Of a stretch of DNA of 39,824 bases, positions 16,140-24,638 are shown piece after piece (within the stretch, counting starts at the first letter, position 1; each line of letters opens with the position of its first letter). The DNA is from Mycobacterium sp. GTDB taxonomy: Bacteria; Actinomycetota; Actinomycetes; Mycobacteriales; Mycobacteriaceae. The DNA lies in contig JAGQTV010000101.1 in the NCBI GenBank assembly GCA_020438845.1, positions 1 through 39,824 of the forward strand. The letters are read 5' to 3'. Both the position numbers and the translations under genes were made by a program. Below the pieces are notes generated by a model, which worked only from the letters and a program-made list of their open reading frames with translations, searched no databases and was not told where the DNA came from.

Positions 16140-16958
16140 ATGAGGATCTGGCTGCAGAAGCACGTCATCGAGGACCGTATGCCGGAACTCGACCAGTGGT
16201 ATCGCGCGCACATCGCAACCGTTGTCGACCCCGACACTGAGGTGGTCATCCACACTCTGCCCCGCCGCACCTACGAGACCGACGTCCCCTATCAATACGT
16301 GAGTTACGGCGCCGTCGCCGTGCACTTCAACCACTATTTCGCTCAGACCGCGGTGCAGGCCGAACGCGACGGGTACGACGCGTGGGTGATCGCCGCGGGC
16401 CAGGATCCCGGCCTCCCCGCCGCACGTGCCCTGACCGGAATCCCCGCCCTCGGCTACGGCAATACGGTGTTCCATCACTGTGCCCGCGATGAAATCCGTT
16501 TCGGGATAATCGGATTCGCTGCCGGGCTGCGTGAGCCCATCGTCGACAACGTTCGCCGCTACCGCGCCGAACACCTGTTGACCGGCTACTCGGTGATCCC
16601 CGGGGGCAAGGACGCAGTGGTCGCCGCCATTGCAGGTGACCCCGACCGATTCCTGCACGACTTCGCGGCGGCCGCCGCGAAGGCCGCGGACGCCGGCGCC
16701 CAGGTGATCATCCCCGCTGAAGGATTGCCCACCGAGATTCTCTGGCACTACGACATTCACACGATTGCAGGACTGCCGGTGCTCGATCCGCTGGGCCTGT
16801 TGTTGAAGGCCGCCGAGACCGAGGTCCGACTGCGGACGCTGGGATGCACCGCGAGGCCGACAACAGGATTCTGGTACGCCCGACCGGATGCCGCGATCAC
16901 CTCCCATATCGAGTCCGTCTTCGCCGGTAACGACATCGAACCGGGAACCGAGGTATGA
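16140..16958 (+). CDS. Asp/Glu/hydantoin racemase superfamily protein lacking both catalytic cysteines
   Basis: 272 aa. It resembles hydantoin racemases (YGNTVFHHCARDEIRFGIIG, DAWVIAAGQDPGLPAARALT, AGLPVLDPLGLLLKAAE). The residue pair that racemases use is lost: the first Cys (normally IACFxDPG) is Ala in IAAGQDPG, and the second (normally GCAG) is Ala in IPAEGLP. Classical two-base racemisation is therefore not expected; a lyase, decarboxylase or non-catalytic role is possible. A GAGAGA stretch precedes ATG 16140. Its stop overlaps the start of the HemB-like gene by four bases (ATGA, 16955-16958), so translation is coupled. Together with the gene at 14016 it makes two Cys-less superfamily members in one cluster. 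Confidence 0.8.
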   Translation: MRIWLQKHVIEDRMPELDQWYRAHIATVVDPDTEVVIHTLPRRTYETDVPYQYVSYGAVAVHFNHYFAQTAVQAERDGYDAWVIAAGQDPGLPAARALTGIPALGYGNTVFHHCARDEIRFGIIGFAAGLREPIVDNVRRYRAEHLLTGYSVIPGGKDAVVAAIAGDPDRFLHDFAAAAAKAADAGAQVIIPAEGLPTEILWHYDIHTIAGLPVLDPLGLLLKAAETEVRLRTLGCTARPTTGFWYARPDAAITSHIESVFAGNDIEPGTEV

Positions 16959-17944
16959 AACCGCCCCGCCACCGTCCGCGGCGGTTACGCCGCACCGCCG
17001 CGCTGCGCCGGTTGACCGCCGAGGTTACGGTCGTGCCGTACGGGCTGGTGCAGCCGATCTTCGTCCGCGACGGAATCGACCACCGGCGCGAGATCCCCTC
17101 GATGCCAGGTCAATACCAGCACTCGGTGGCTTCGGCGGTACGGGCCGCCGCCGAGGCGGCTTCGGCAGGTGTTGGCGGTGTCATGTTGTTCGGGATCCCG
17201 TCGAGCAAGGACGAAGCAGGCGCGGAGGCCTCCGATCCAGACGGGATCATGCAACGTGCCCTGCGCGCTGTCGTCGGCGAAGTCGGCGACGATATCGTGG
17301 TCATCGGCGATGTGAACCTCGACGAATACACTACCCACGGACACAGCGGTGTCCTCGGGGCCGACGGCGACGTCGACAATGACCGTAGCATCGCGCGGTT
17401 CGCCGAAGTCGCTGTCGCACAGGCTGATGCCGGCGCACAGGTGGTGGCGCCCAGCGGCATGATGGATGGTCAGGTCGGGAGAATGCGCGACGCACTGGAC
17501 GCTGCGGGACACCAGTCGGTGGCGATCATGGCCTACGCCACCAAATTCGCCTCCAGTTTCTACGGACCCTTCCGCGATGCGGTCGAGTCGTCGCTCGTCG
17601 GCAATCGCAAGACCTACCAACAATTTCCGGGAAACAGCCGGGAAGCCGTACGGGAGGTCCTACTGGATGTCGACCAGGGCGCCGACATCGTGATGGTCAA
17701 GCCTGCGCTGCCCTACCTGGACGTCATCACCCGCGTGACGGACGTTACGCACCTTCCGGTGGCCGCCTATCAGGTCTCCGGCGAGTACATCATGGTGGAG
17801 GCCGCCGCAGCGCAGGGCGGACTGGACCGCTCGGCAGCCATCCGTGAATGCCTGCTGTCGATCCGCCGGGCCGGCGCGGCAATCATCGTGACCTACTGGG
17901 CGACCGAGGCCGCCGGATCGCTTCTTGGCGGGCTCGACTATTGA
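16955..17944 (+). CDS. Porphobilinogen synthase (HemB) paralogue with altered metal site
   Basis: 329 aa, full HemB length. HemB joins two 5-aminolevulinates into the pyrrole porphobilinogen. Both Schiff-base lysines are kept (AYATKFASSFYGPFRDA and MVKPALPYLDVI), as are GPSGMMDGQVGRMRDALD and AAYQVSGEY. The zinc site is not: where zinc enzymes have two or three Cys in the TCLDEFTDHGHCG region, this one reads VNLDEYTTHGHSG, with Asn and Ser in place of Cys. The housekeeping mycobacterial hemB normally lies with hemC and hemD elsewhere, so this copy is probably a specialised enzyme of the local cluster, perhaps using ALA or a related amino ketone. It could also be a zinc-independent backup of HemB. 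It overlaps the racemase-like gene by four bases. Confidence 0.88.
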   Translation: MKPPRHRPRRLRRTAALRRLTAEVTVVPYGLVQPIFVRDGIDHRREIPSMPGQYQHSVASAVRAAAEAASAGVGGVMLFGIPSSKDEAGAEASDPDGIMQRALRAVVGEVGDDIVVIGDVNLDEYTTHGHSGVLGADGDVDNDRSIARFAEVAVAQADAGAQVVAPSGMMDGQVGRMRDALDAAGHQSVAIMAYATKFASSFYGPFRDAVESSLVGNRKTYQQFPGNSREAVREVLLDVDQGADIVMVKPALPYLDVITRVTDVTHLPVAAYQVSGEYIMVEAAAAQGGLDRSAAIRECLLSIRRAGAAIIVTYWATEAAGSLLGGLDY

Positions 17945-17959
17945 GCCCCAGCTGAACTG

Positions 17960-19114
17960 ATGCGCAAGGTTCTGCTGCTTGCGCTGGGCACCTTCGCGCT
18001 GGGCCTGGATGCATTCATCGTCGCGGGTCTGATTCCCGACATCTCCGCCCAGACCGGTGTCACCGAAGCCGATGTCGGCCAGATGGTTACCGTGTTCACC
18101 CTGAGCTACGCCGTCTCCGGACCGTTGCTGTCATCACTGCTCAAGGCCGACGCCAAGACTCTGCTGCTGGCATCGATGCTCGTGTTCACGGTCGGAAACG
18201 TCGCCAGCGCAACAGCGGATTCGTTCGCCGAGTTGCTCGTGTCGCGGGTTGTGGCCGGAGTCGGGGCCGGCCTGTACTCACCGACGGCGGCCGCCAGTGC
18301 GGCACACCTGGCGCCGCCGGAGAAACGCGGACGGGCGCTGTCGGTGATTCTGGCCGGGATGAGTGTCGGCACCGTGATCGGCGTGCCCGTCGGGCTCATG
18401 CTGGCCGCACAACTGGGCTGGCGATCCGCGTTCTGGTGGGTATCCGCGATCGGCGTCCTCGCAACCGCCGCCATCGCCATCTTCGTTCCGCGACTGCACA
18501 TCCCGGCCCCACCGGGCGTCGCGGCTCGACTGGCCACCCTCACCGACCGGCGGGTCACACCCATCATCCTCGTCACGCTGTTGTTCAACATCGCCAGCCT
18601 CGGTCTTTACACCTACATCGCGCCGATCCTGCAGGCCACGGCTGGGATCACCCGCCCCACGATGTTCCTCTGGGTCTGGGGCGTCGGGGGCATCGTCGGG
18701 GCCGTCACGATCGGCGCGCTGGTCGACAGGGCCGCCAGCGCCACCCGGGTCATGCCGTTCGTCCTGAGTTTGTTCATCCTCGCAGCGGCTGCCATCACCC
18801 CGGCCGGCTCTGCGCCGGTGCTGCTGGCGGTGGCTTTGGGCTGCTGGGGTGCGGCAGGGTTCGCCTCACCGCCGCCCCAGCAGCATCTGCTGCTCGAACG
18901 TGCTCCCGACCGCGGAGCGGTTGCCGTCGCGGTCAACGGGTCGGCGATCTATCTGGGCAGCACACTGGGAAGCGCCTTGGCGGGAGTCGCACTGCACGCC
19001 GGTGTAGGGCTGTCGCACCTCCCCCCTCTCGCTGCGGGGATCGCCGGCCTTGCGTTGGTGGCATATGTGACGTTGGTCATCCCGCAGACGGCTGGCGGCC
19101 GCCGAACCCGATAG
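17960..19114 (+). CDS. MFS transporter, DHA1/AraJ type
   Basis: 384 aa with twelve predicted membrane segments. The DHA1 efflux pattern is seen: ALGLDAFIVAGLIPDISAQT in segment 1, VSRVVAGVGAGLYSPTAAAS in segment 4, and the proline-rich motif GVPVGLMLAAQLGWRSAFWW in segment 5. It lies 15 bases after the HemB-like gene, so it is probably the exporter (or importer) of the cluster's product or substrate. ATG 17960 begins directly with the first hydrophobic helix. Transported compound unknown. Confidence 0.87.
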   Translation: MRKVLLLALGTFALGLDAFIVAGLIPDISAQTGVTEADVGQMVTVFTLSYAVSGPLLSSLLKADAKTLLLASMLVFTVGNVASATADSFAELLVSRVVAGVGAGLYSPTAAASAAHLAPPEKRGRALSVILAGMSVGTVIGVPVGLMLAAQLGWRSAFWWVSAIGVLATAAIAIFVPRLHIPAPPGVAARLATLTDRRVTPIILVTLLFNIASLGLYTYIAPILQATAGITRPTMFLWVWGVGGIVGAVTIGALVDRAASATRVMPFVLSLFILAAAAITPAGSAPVLLAVALGCWGAAGFASPPPQQHLLLERAPDRGAVAVAVNGSAIYLGSTLGSALAGVALHAGVGLSHLPPLAAGIAGLALVAYVTLVIPQTAGGRRTR

Positions 19115-19154
19115 CGGCCACCAGCGGAAATTGGCTGGTAGCGGCCATTGCAAA

Positions 19155-19160
19155 TAGCAT
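19155..19160 (+). promoter_or_regulatory. -10 box for prfC (near-leaderless)
   Basis: TAGCAT predicts +1 at about 19167, leaving a 4-base leader before ATG 19171 and no ribosome site. It lies in the 56-base gap after the MFS gene, so prfC has its own promoter. Confidence 0.45.
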
Positions 19161-19170
19161 CGGGGCCGAG

Positions 19171-20823
19171 ATGACGAACAACGAACTGCAAGAACGCCCG
19201 GCATCCGCGCCCCCGAACGGGGCGGCTGCCAACCGGGTCTCGGCCGAAGCCCTCCGCCGAAGGACCTTCGCGGTGATCAGCCATCCCGACGCAGGCAAGT
19301 CGACCCTCACCGAGGCGCTGGTCCTGCACGCCCGGGCGATCACCGAGGCAGGCGCAATCCACGGCAAGGCCGGCCGTCGCGCCACCGTGTCGGACTGGAT
19401 GGAGATGGAACAGGCCAGGGGCATCTCGATCACCTCCACGGCCCTGCAGTTTCCTTATCACGCGGCCGACGGCCAGGACTGCGTCATCAACCTGCTCGAC
19501 ACACCGGGGCACGCCGACTTCTCCGAAGACACCTACCGCGTGCTCAGTGCCGTCGACTGCGCCGTCATGCTCATCGATGCCGCGAAGGGCCTTGAGCCGC
19601 AGACTCTCAAGCTCTTCCAGGTGTGCCGCCATCGCCGCATCCCGATCCTCACCGTGATCAACAAGTGGGACCGTCCGGGCCGTCACGCCCTGGAACTCCT
19701 CGACGAGATCCACGACCGCATCGGCCTGAAACCCACCCCGTTGACCTGGCCGGTCGGTATAGCCGGTGACTTCAAGGGTGTCCTTGATCGCCGCACCGGC
19801 AACTTCATCCGGTTCACCCGCACGGCCGGCGGCGCCACGGCAGCCCCTGAGGAGCACATCGCTCCGGAGCGCGCCGAGGACGCTGCCGGCGTCGACTGGG
19901 TCAACGCGTTCGAAGAATGCGAACTGCTCTCCGCCGACGACGGGGATCACGACCAGGAAGCCTTCCTCGCCGGTGAGACGACGCCGGTCCTGTTCACCTC
20001 GGCCGCGCTCAACTTCGGGGTGAACCAACTCCTGGACAACCTGGTTCGGCTTGCGCCGTCACCCGGTGGGCAGAGCGACGTCGAGGGCAACCTGCGGCCG
20101 GTCGACTCGGCCTTCAGCGCGTTCGTCTTCAAGGTCCAGGCCGGAATGGACTCCGCCCATCGCGATCGCATCGCCTTCGCGCGGGTCTGCTCGGGCACCT
20201 TCGAGCGTGGGGACGTCCTCACCCACGCCGCCACCGGTAAGCCGTTCGTCACCAAGTACGCGCAGTCGGTGTTCGGGCAACAACGGTCGACGTTGGACAA
20301 CGCGTGGCCCGGGGATGTGATCGGCCTGGCCAACGCCGCCGCACTGCGCCCGGGCGACACCCTGTTCCGCGACGTTCCGGTGCACTTCCCGCCGATTCCC
20401 AGCTTCTCCCCCGAGTATTTCTCCGTCGCCAGGGGCACCGACCCCAGTAAGCACAAGCAGTTTCGGCGCGGTATCGAGCAACTGGAGCAGGAAGGTGTGG
20501 TCCAGGTGCTGCGTTCGGATCGACGCGGTGATCAGGCGCCAGTACTCGCCGCTGTCGGCCCGATGCAGTTCGAGGTCGCCAGCCATCGGATGGCAACGGA
20601 GTTCAACTCACCGATTTCGCTGGAATCCCTGCCCTACACCGTCGCACGGGCCGTCGATCCCGAGGACGCCGCATTGTTGGAGAAGCAGGTGTCGATGGAA
20701 GTGCTCACCCGCACCGACGGGGTGATGCTGGCACTGTTCACCACGAAGTGGCGCCTGCAAGGGTTCTGCGAGGACAACCCCGGCGTTCGGTTGCGGTCGC
20801 TGGTCGCCGCGGGCGAAAACTGA
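19171..20823 (+). CDS. prfC: Peptide chain release factor 3 (RF3)
   Basis: 550 aa GTPase that helps RF1/RF2 leave the ribosome after termination and assists quality control after miscoding. G-domain motifs: HPDAGKST (P loop), EMEQARGISIT (switch 1), LLDTPGHADFSEDTYR (switch 2) and VINKWDR (guanine specificity; NKxD kept). The C-terminal domains are typical of RF3 (PEYFSVARGTDPSKHKQFRR and AVGPMQFEV). ATG 19171 gives the standard RF3 N terminus with a short extension; the frame is open to 18436, but that part is antisense-like sequence inside the MFS gene. The ABC-F gene ends 6 bases after it on the other strand. To my knowledge RF3 is patchy among mycobacteria. Confidence 0.93.
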   Translation: MTNNELQERPASAPPNGAAANRVSAEALRRRTFAVISHPDAGKSTLTEALVLHARAITEAGAIHGKAGRRATVSDWMEMEQARGISITSTALQFPYHAADGQDCVINLLDTPGHADFSEDTYRVLSAVDCAVMLIDAAKGLEPQTLKLFQVCRHRRIPILTVINKWDRPGRHALELLDEIHDRIGLKPTPLTWPVGIAGDFKGVLDRRTGNFIRFTRTAGGATAAPEEHIAPERAEDAAGVDWVNAFEECELLSADDGDHDQEAFLAGETTPVLFTSAALNFGVNQLLDNLVRLAPSPGGQSDVEGNLRPVDSAFSAFVFKVQAGMDSAHRDRIAFARVCSGTFERGDVLTHAATGKPFVTKYAQSVFGQQRSTLDNAWPGDVIGLANAAALRPGDTLFRDVPVHFPPIPSFSPEYFSVARGTDPSKHKQFRRGIEQLEQEGVVQVLRSDRRGDQAPVLAAVGPMQFEVASHRMATEFNSPISLESLPYTVARAVDPEDAALLEKQVSMEVLTRTDGVMLALFTTKWRLQGFCEDNPGVRLRSLVAAGEN

Positions 20824-20829
20824 GCCGGT

Positions 20830-22500
20830 CTACAACTGGGTTACCCGCCCGCGGTCAACGACCCACGAACGATCCAGCCTGACGTTCTGCAGCATCCGGC
20901 GGTCGTGCGTGACCAGCAGCAGTGCGCCGTCGTAGGACTCCAGTGCCTGCTCGAGTTGCTCGATGGCGGGCAGGTCGAGATGATTCGTCGGCTCGTCGAG
21001 AACCAGTACGTTCGTACCACATGCCTGCAACAGCGCCAGCCCTGCGCGGGTTCGCTCGCCTGGGGACAGTTCGTCAAGCTCGCGCTCCACGTGGTCGGCG
21101 CGCAGCCCGAATTTCGCGAGCAGGGTCCGTACGTCGGCTGTTGACCAGGACGGCACCCGTCGCTCGAACCGATCCACGAGTCGACCCGGTCCGGTGAAGT
21201 CGGCGCGTGCCTGGTCGATCTCGCCGATGGCGATATTCGCACCCAAACTCGCGCGTCCCTCATCGGGCTGTCGGTGCCCGAGCAGGAGCCGCAACAGCGT
21301 CGACTTTCCCGCCCCGTTGGGACCGGTGATGCCGATCCGCTCGCAGGCATCGATTTGCAGCGAGACCGGGCCCAAGGTGAAATCGCCCTGTCGTACAACG
21401 GCATTGTCGAGCGTGGCGACCACCGAGCTCGACCGCGGCGCGTCCCCAATGGTGAACTGGAGGGTCCACTCCTTGCGGGGCTCGGCGACCTCTTCCAGAC
21501 GGGCGATCCGGCTCTCCATCTGCCGCACCTTCTGTGCCTGTTTCTCGCTGGACTCAGTGGCCGCCGCCCGGCGAATCTTGTCGTTGTCCGGTGACTTGCG
21601 GATGGCGTTGCGGACTCCCTGGCTCGACCACTCCCGTTGTTTGCGGGCACGCGCCACGAGATCGGCCTTCTTTTCGGCGAACTCCTCGTACTGTTCGCGC
21701 TTGTGCCTGCGGTTTATCTCGCGCTCGTCCAGATAGCTCTCATACCCGCCGCCGAAGACGGTGGTGGTGTTCTGGGCGAGGTCCAGTTCCAGGACGCGGG
21801 TCACGCTGCGGGCGAGGAACTCTCGGTCGTGGCTCACCAGTACGACGCCACCGCGAAGGTCCCGGACGAAGTCCTCCAACCGAGCCAGCCCGTCGAGGTC
21901 GAGATCGTTGGTCGGCTCGTCCAGCAGGACGACGTCGAACCGCGACAGCATCAGTGCAGCCAGTCCGACACGCGCCGCCTGCCCTCCGGACAGCGCAGTC
22001 ATCGGCATCGACTCCGGTGACAGGTCGCGCCCCACGTCGGCCAGCCCCAAGTCGGCCAACACAGCAGGCAGTCGCTCGCTCAGGTCCGCTGCGCCGGTGG
22101 CCAGCCAGTGATCCAACGCAGCGGCGTAGACCTCCCCCGGGTCGATGCCCGCCGGGCCGGGAACGGGGTCGGCCAGGGCCTCAGCTGCCTGTTCCATGGC
22201 CTGGGTCGCTGCCGTGCAACCGGTACGTCGCGCCACGTAGGCGGCCACAGTTTCACCGGGAACCCGTTGGTGCTCCTGCGGCAGCCAACCGACGAATGCA
22301 TCAGCCGGAGCGACGCTGACGGTGCCATCGAGCGGCTCCAGGTCACCGGCGAGAATCCGCAGCAACGTGCTCTTGCCCGCACCGTTGGCACCGACCACTC
22401 CGATGACGTCACCCGGCGCCACGGTCAAATCCAGGCCCTGGAAGAGCGCTCGGTGAGCGAACCCACCTGCCAGGTTCTTCGCCACCAGCGTCGCGGTCAT
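20830..22500 (-). CDS. ABC-F family ATPase (Rv1473-like)
   Basis: 556 aa, no membrane segments, with two ABC ATPase domains in one chain joined by a charged helical linker (about residues 255-345, rich in Lys, Arg and Glu). Walker A motifs GANGAGKST and GPNGAGKST; signatures LSGGQAARVGL and LSPGERTRAGL; Walker B LLDEPTNDLD and VLDEPTNHLD. ABC-F proteins act on the ribosome (translation factors or antibiotic-target protection), not as transporters. The sequence looks closer to the Rv1473 type, which has been linked to macrolide tolerance, than to EttA. It converges on prfC, and both concern the ribosome. Start ATG 22500; no strong ribosome site, and GACGAT at 22507-22512 may be a weak leaderless -10. 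Confidence 0.88.
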   Translation of the reverse strand: MTATLVAKNLAGGFAHRALFQGLDLTVAPGDVIGVVGANGAGKSTLLRILAGDLEPLDGTVSVAPADAFVGWLPQEHQRVPGETVAAYVARRTGCTAATQAMEQAAEALADPVPGPAGIDPGEVYAAALDHWLATGAADLSERLPAVLADLGLADVGRDLSPESMPMTALSGGQAARVGLAALMLSRFDVVLLDEPTNDLDLDGLARLEDFVRDLRGGVVLVSHDREFLARSVTRVLELDLAQNTTTVFGGGYESYLDEREINRRHKREQYEEFAEKKADLVARARKQREWSSQGVRNAIRKSPDNDKIRRAAATESSEKQAQKVRQMESRIARLEEVAEPRKEWTLQFTIGDAPRSSSVVATLDNAVVRQGDFTLGPVSLQIDACERIGITGPNGAGKSTLLRLLLGHRQPDEGRASLGANIAIGEIDQARADFTGPGRLVDRFERRVPSWSTADVRTLLAKFGLRADHVERELDELSPGERTRAGLALLQACGTNVLVLDEPTNHLDLPAIEQLEQALESYDGALLLVTHDRRMLQNVRLDRSWVVDRGRVTQL

Positions 22501-22606
22501 GGCTCAATCGTCGCAGGCCAGGATCAGTTCGCTCACGGCCCGGTTCGTCACGGTTGAGGTTTGGCCACTTCGCGCGTCGAAACCGGAAGGCCGCGCCATC
22601 CGCCGG

Positions 22607-22612
22607 TACCGT
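22607..22612 (+). promoter_or_regulatory. -10 box for lprE
   Basis: TACCGT predicts +1 at 22619, two bases before GTG 22621. This favours GTG 22621 over the upstream TTG at 22561 as the start. Confidence 0.45.
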
Positions 22613-22620
22613 GCTGCGAT

Positions 22621-23172
22621 GTGCGGGATCGGCTAGCGATGGCGGCGGCAGCCTTGGCTGTCGCTGCGGGACTGACCGGATGCAGTTCGGGGGATTCAAC
22701 GGTGTCCAAGACGCCGCTGCCCTCGACCAGCGCAGCGCCCACGTCGGCGCCGCCCAGCCAGGCTGCACCACCGCCACCGCCGGAACCACCGCCCCCGGAT
22801 CCGTGCGCGGTGAACCTGGCTGCCCCCGCGATCGCCAAGACGGTCTCGGAATTGCCGCGCGATCCCGCCAGCGACAAGGCCTGGAACCCCGAGCCGATCG
22901 CCGGCAACTACAACGAGTGCGCCCAGCTTTCGGCGGTGATCATCAAGGCCGACACCGACGCCCAGAGCCCCAACACCAGGGCGGTCCTGTTCCACCTGGG
23001 CAAGTTCATTCCGACCGGGGTGCCCGACACCTACGGGTTCAACGGGATCGACCCGGCACAGAGCACCGGCGACACCGTGGCACTGACGTTCAAGGACGGA
23101 CTGGGGCTGCAGAGCGTGGTGAAGTTCCGCTGGAACGGCAACGGCGTAGAGGTGATCGGCAACACCGGCTGA
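22621..23172 (+). CDS. lprE: Lipoprotein LprE
   Basis: 183 aa from GTG 22621. A short type II signal peptide ends in the lipobox LTGC (Cys21 lipidated), followed by a Ser/Thr/Pro-rich spacer with runs of proline and then a conserved globular domain. That domain closely matches Rv1252c LprE (DPCAVNLAAPAIAK, SELPRDPASDKAWNPEPIAG, FHLGKFIPTGVPDTYGFNGI, VVKFRWNGNGVEVIGNT). LprE of M. tuberculosis is a surface lipoprotein implicated in host immune modulation; the molecular role is unknown. The frame is open back to 22561 (TTG), but that extension lacks signal-peptide character. Confidence 0.9.
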   Translation: MRDRLAMAAAALAVAAGLTGCSSGDSTVSKTPLPSTSAAPTSAPPSQAAPPPPPEPPPPDPCAVNLAAPAIAKTVSELPRDPASDKAWNPEPIAGNYNECAQLSAVIIKADTDAQSPNTRAVLFHLGKFIPTGVPDTYGFNGIDPAQSTGDTVALTFKDGLGLQSVVKFRWNGNGVEVIGNTG

Positions 23173-23291
23173 CGACGCTCCGCCCGCCAGTTGGGCCCAA
23201 ACCGTCATTCGGGCGCAGAAAGCCGAGAAGAACCCACCTTTTTGTCGATCTCGGCCCCGGTGTCGACTGTGTCCTGTGATAGACCGGCGCA
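23173..23291. other. Intergenic stretch with a 7-bp inverted repeat
   Basis: GCCGAGA at 23222-23228 pairs with TCTCGGC at 23249-23255, leaving a 20-base loop that contains a run of five T. It could end lprE transcription, but the loop is long and no T-run follows the second arm, so it is not a standard terminator. Confidence 0.25.
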
Positions 23292-24638
23292 ATGAGCGTC
23301 GCGCTGGCCCGGCAATTGGCCGCCATTGTCGGGCCAGGCCATGTCAGCACCGACCCCGATGTGGTGGCAGCGCACGCTGTTGACTGGACCGGCCGCTATC
23401 GCGGGACGGGCAGCGCGCTGGTCCGGCCGGCCAGCACCGGTGAAGTCGCGGCGGTTATGCGCACCTGCCGCGACGCCGGCGCCTTCGTCACGGTGCAGGG
23501 CGGACGGACCTCACTGGTGGCCGGCACGGTTCCCGAACACGACGACGTGCTGTTGTCGACCGAACGGCTGACCGAACTGGGCGCGATCGAGCCGTCCGAG
23601 AAGCGGATCCGGGTCGGGGCGGGAGTGACGCTGTCTGCACTGCAACGGGCGGCGGCGGGGGCCGGAATGCTGTTCGGGGTTGACCTGGCCTCCCGCGATT
23701 CGGCGACCGTGGGCGGGATGGCCGCCACCAACGCCGGCGGGCTGCGGACCGTGCGCTACGGCAACATGGGCCAACAGGTGCTCGGCCTGGAGGTGGCCTT
23801 GCCCGACGGTTCTGTCCTGCAACGCCATTCACTGGTCTGTCGGGACAAATCCGGATACGACCTGACTGCGCTGTTCGTCGGCGCCGAAGGCACTCTGGGC
23901 GTCATCACCAGTCTGGACTTGCGGCTGCATCCGATTCCCCCACACCGGGTGACGGCGCTGTGCGCATTCACCGAGCTGAACCGCCTGATCGCGACCGCCC
24001 GGGTGCTCCGCGATGTCGAGAGCATTGCCGCACTGGAGGTTGTGGACGGTCGGGCCATCGCTCTGGCAGCCGAACGGCTGGGCGCCGACGCCCCCGTGCA
24101 TGGCGACTGGGTATTGCTGGTCGAACTCGCCGCCGGCACCGAGCAGACCGCGCGGTTGGCCGATTTACTGGACGGCCTGAACCCGGAACCGGCCGTCGGG
24201 GTGGACGCTGCCACCCGCCACAGGCTGTGGGAAGTACGAGAATCCGTCGCCGAGGTGGTCGCGATGTTCGGGCCACCACTGAAATTCGATGTCTCGTTAC
24301 CGCTTTCGGCTATAGCCGCGTTCGCCTCCGACTCGGCTGCGCTCGTCGCCCGGCATGCCCCGGAGGCCGTTCCGGTGCTTTTCGGCCACGTGGGCGAAGG
24401 CAACCTGCATCTGAACGTGCTGCGCTGCGACAGCGAACAAGAGGCCGTGATCTACACCGCGATGATGGAGCTCGTTGCAGCCCACGGCGGCAACGTCAGC
24501 TCCGAGCATGGCGTGGGCAGCCGCAAACGCGCCTACCTGAAGATGTCTCGGCAGGAGGCCGACATCGTCGCCATGCGAGCGGTGAAGGCGGCATTCGACC
24601 CAACCGGCTATCTCAACCCAGCGGTCCTGTTCGACTGA
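23292..24638 (+). CDS. FAD-linked D-2-hydroxyacid dehydrogenase (GlcD / D2HGDH type)
   Basis: 448 aa. Two-domain VAO-type flavoenzyme: an FAD-binding half with [40 protein letters not shown] and [12 protein letters not shown], and a C-terminal half with [14 protein letters not shown] and [14 protein letters not shown]. The His residues in the last two motifs match the metal-ligand positions of D-2-hydroxyglutarate and D-lactate dehydrogenases. The likely role is oxidation of a D-2-hydroxyacid to the 2-oxoacid; if the substrate is D-2-hydroxyglutarate it would feed 2-oxoglutarate, the substrate of Kgd encoded 4 kb away. This link is inference. It is a second enzyme of the class in the window (see 6852-8213). 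It overlaps the convergent MFS gene by 26 bases. Confidence 0.87.
   Translation: MSVALARQLAAIVGPGHVSTDPDVVAAHAVDWTGRYRGTGSALVRPASTGEVAAVMRTCRDAGAFVTVQGGRTSLVAGTVPEHDDVLLSTERLTELGAIEPSEKRIRVGAGVTLSALQRAAAGAGMLFGVDLASRDSATVGGMAATNAGGLRTVRYGNMGQQVLGLEVALPDGSVLQRHSLVCRDKSGYDLTALFVGAEGTLGVITSLDLRLHPIPPHRVTALCAFTELNRLIATARVLRDVESIAALEVVDGRAIALAAERLGADAPVHGDWVLLVELAAGTEQTARLADLLDGLNPEPAVGVDAATRHRLWEVRESVAEVVAMFGPPLKFDVSLPLSAIAAFASDSAALVARHAPEAVPVLFGHVGEGNLHLNVLRCDSEQEAVIYTAMMELVAAHGGNVSSEHGVGSRKRAYLKMSRQEADIVAMRAVKAAFDPTGYLNPAVLFD

Noticed and set aside
18436-19170. Long N-terminal extension of the RF3 frame
   Set aside because: It overlaps the MFS gene in another frame, is Arg/His/Pro-rich, and normal RF3 proteins start near 19171.
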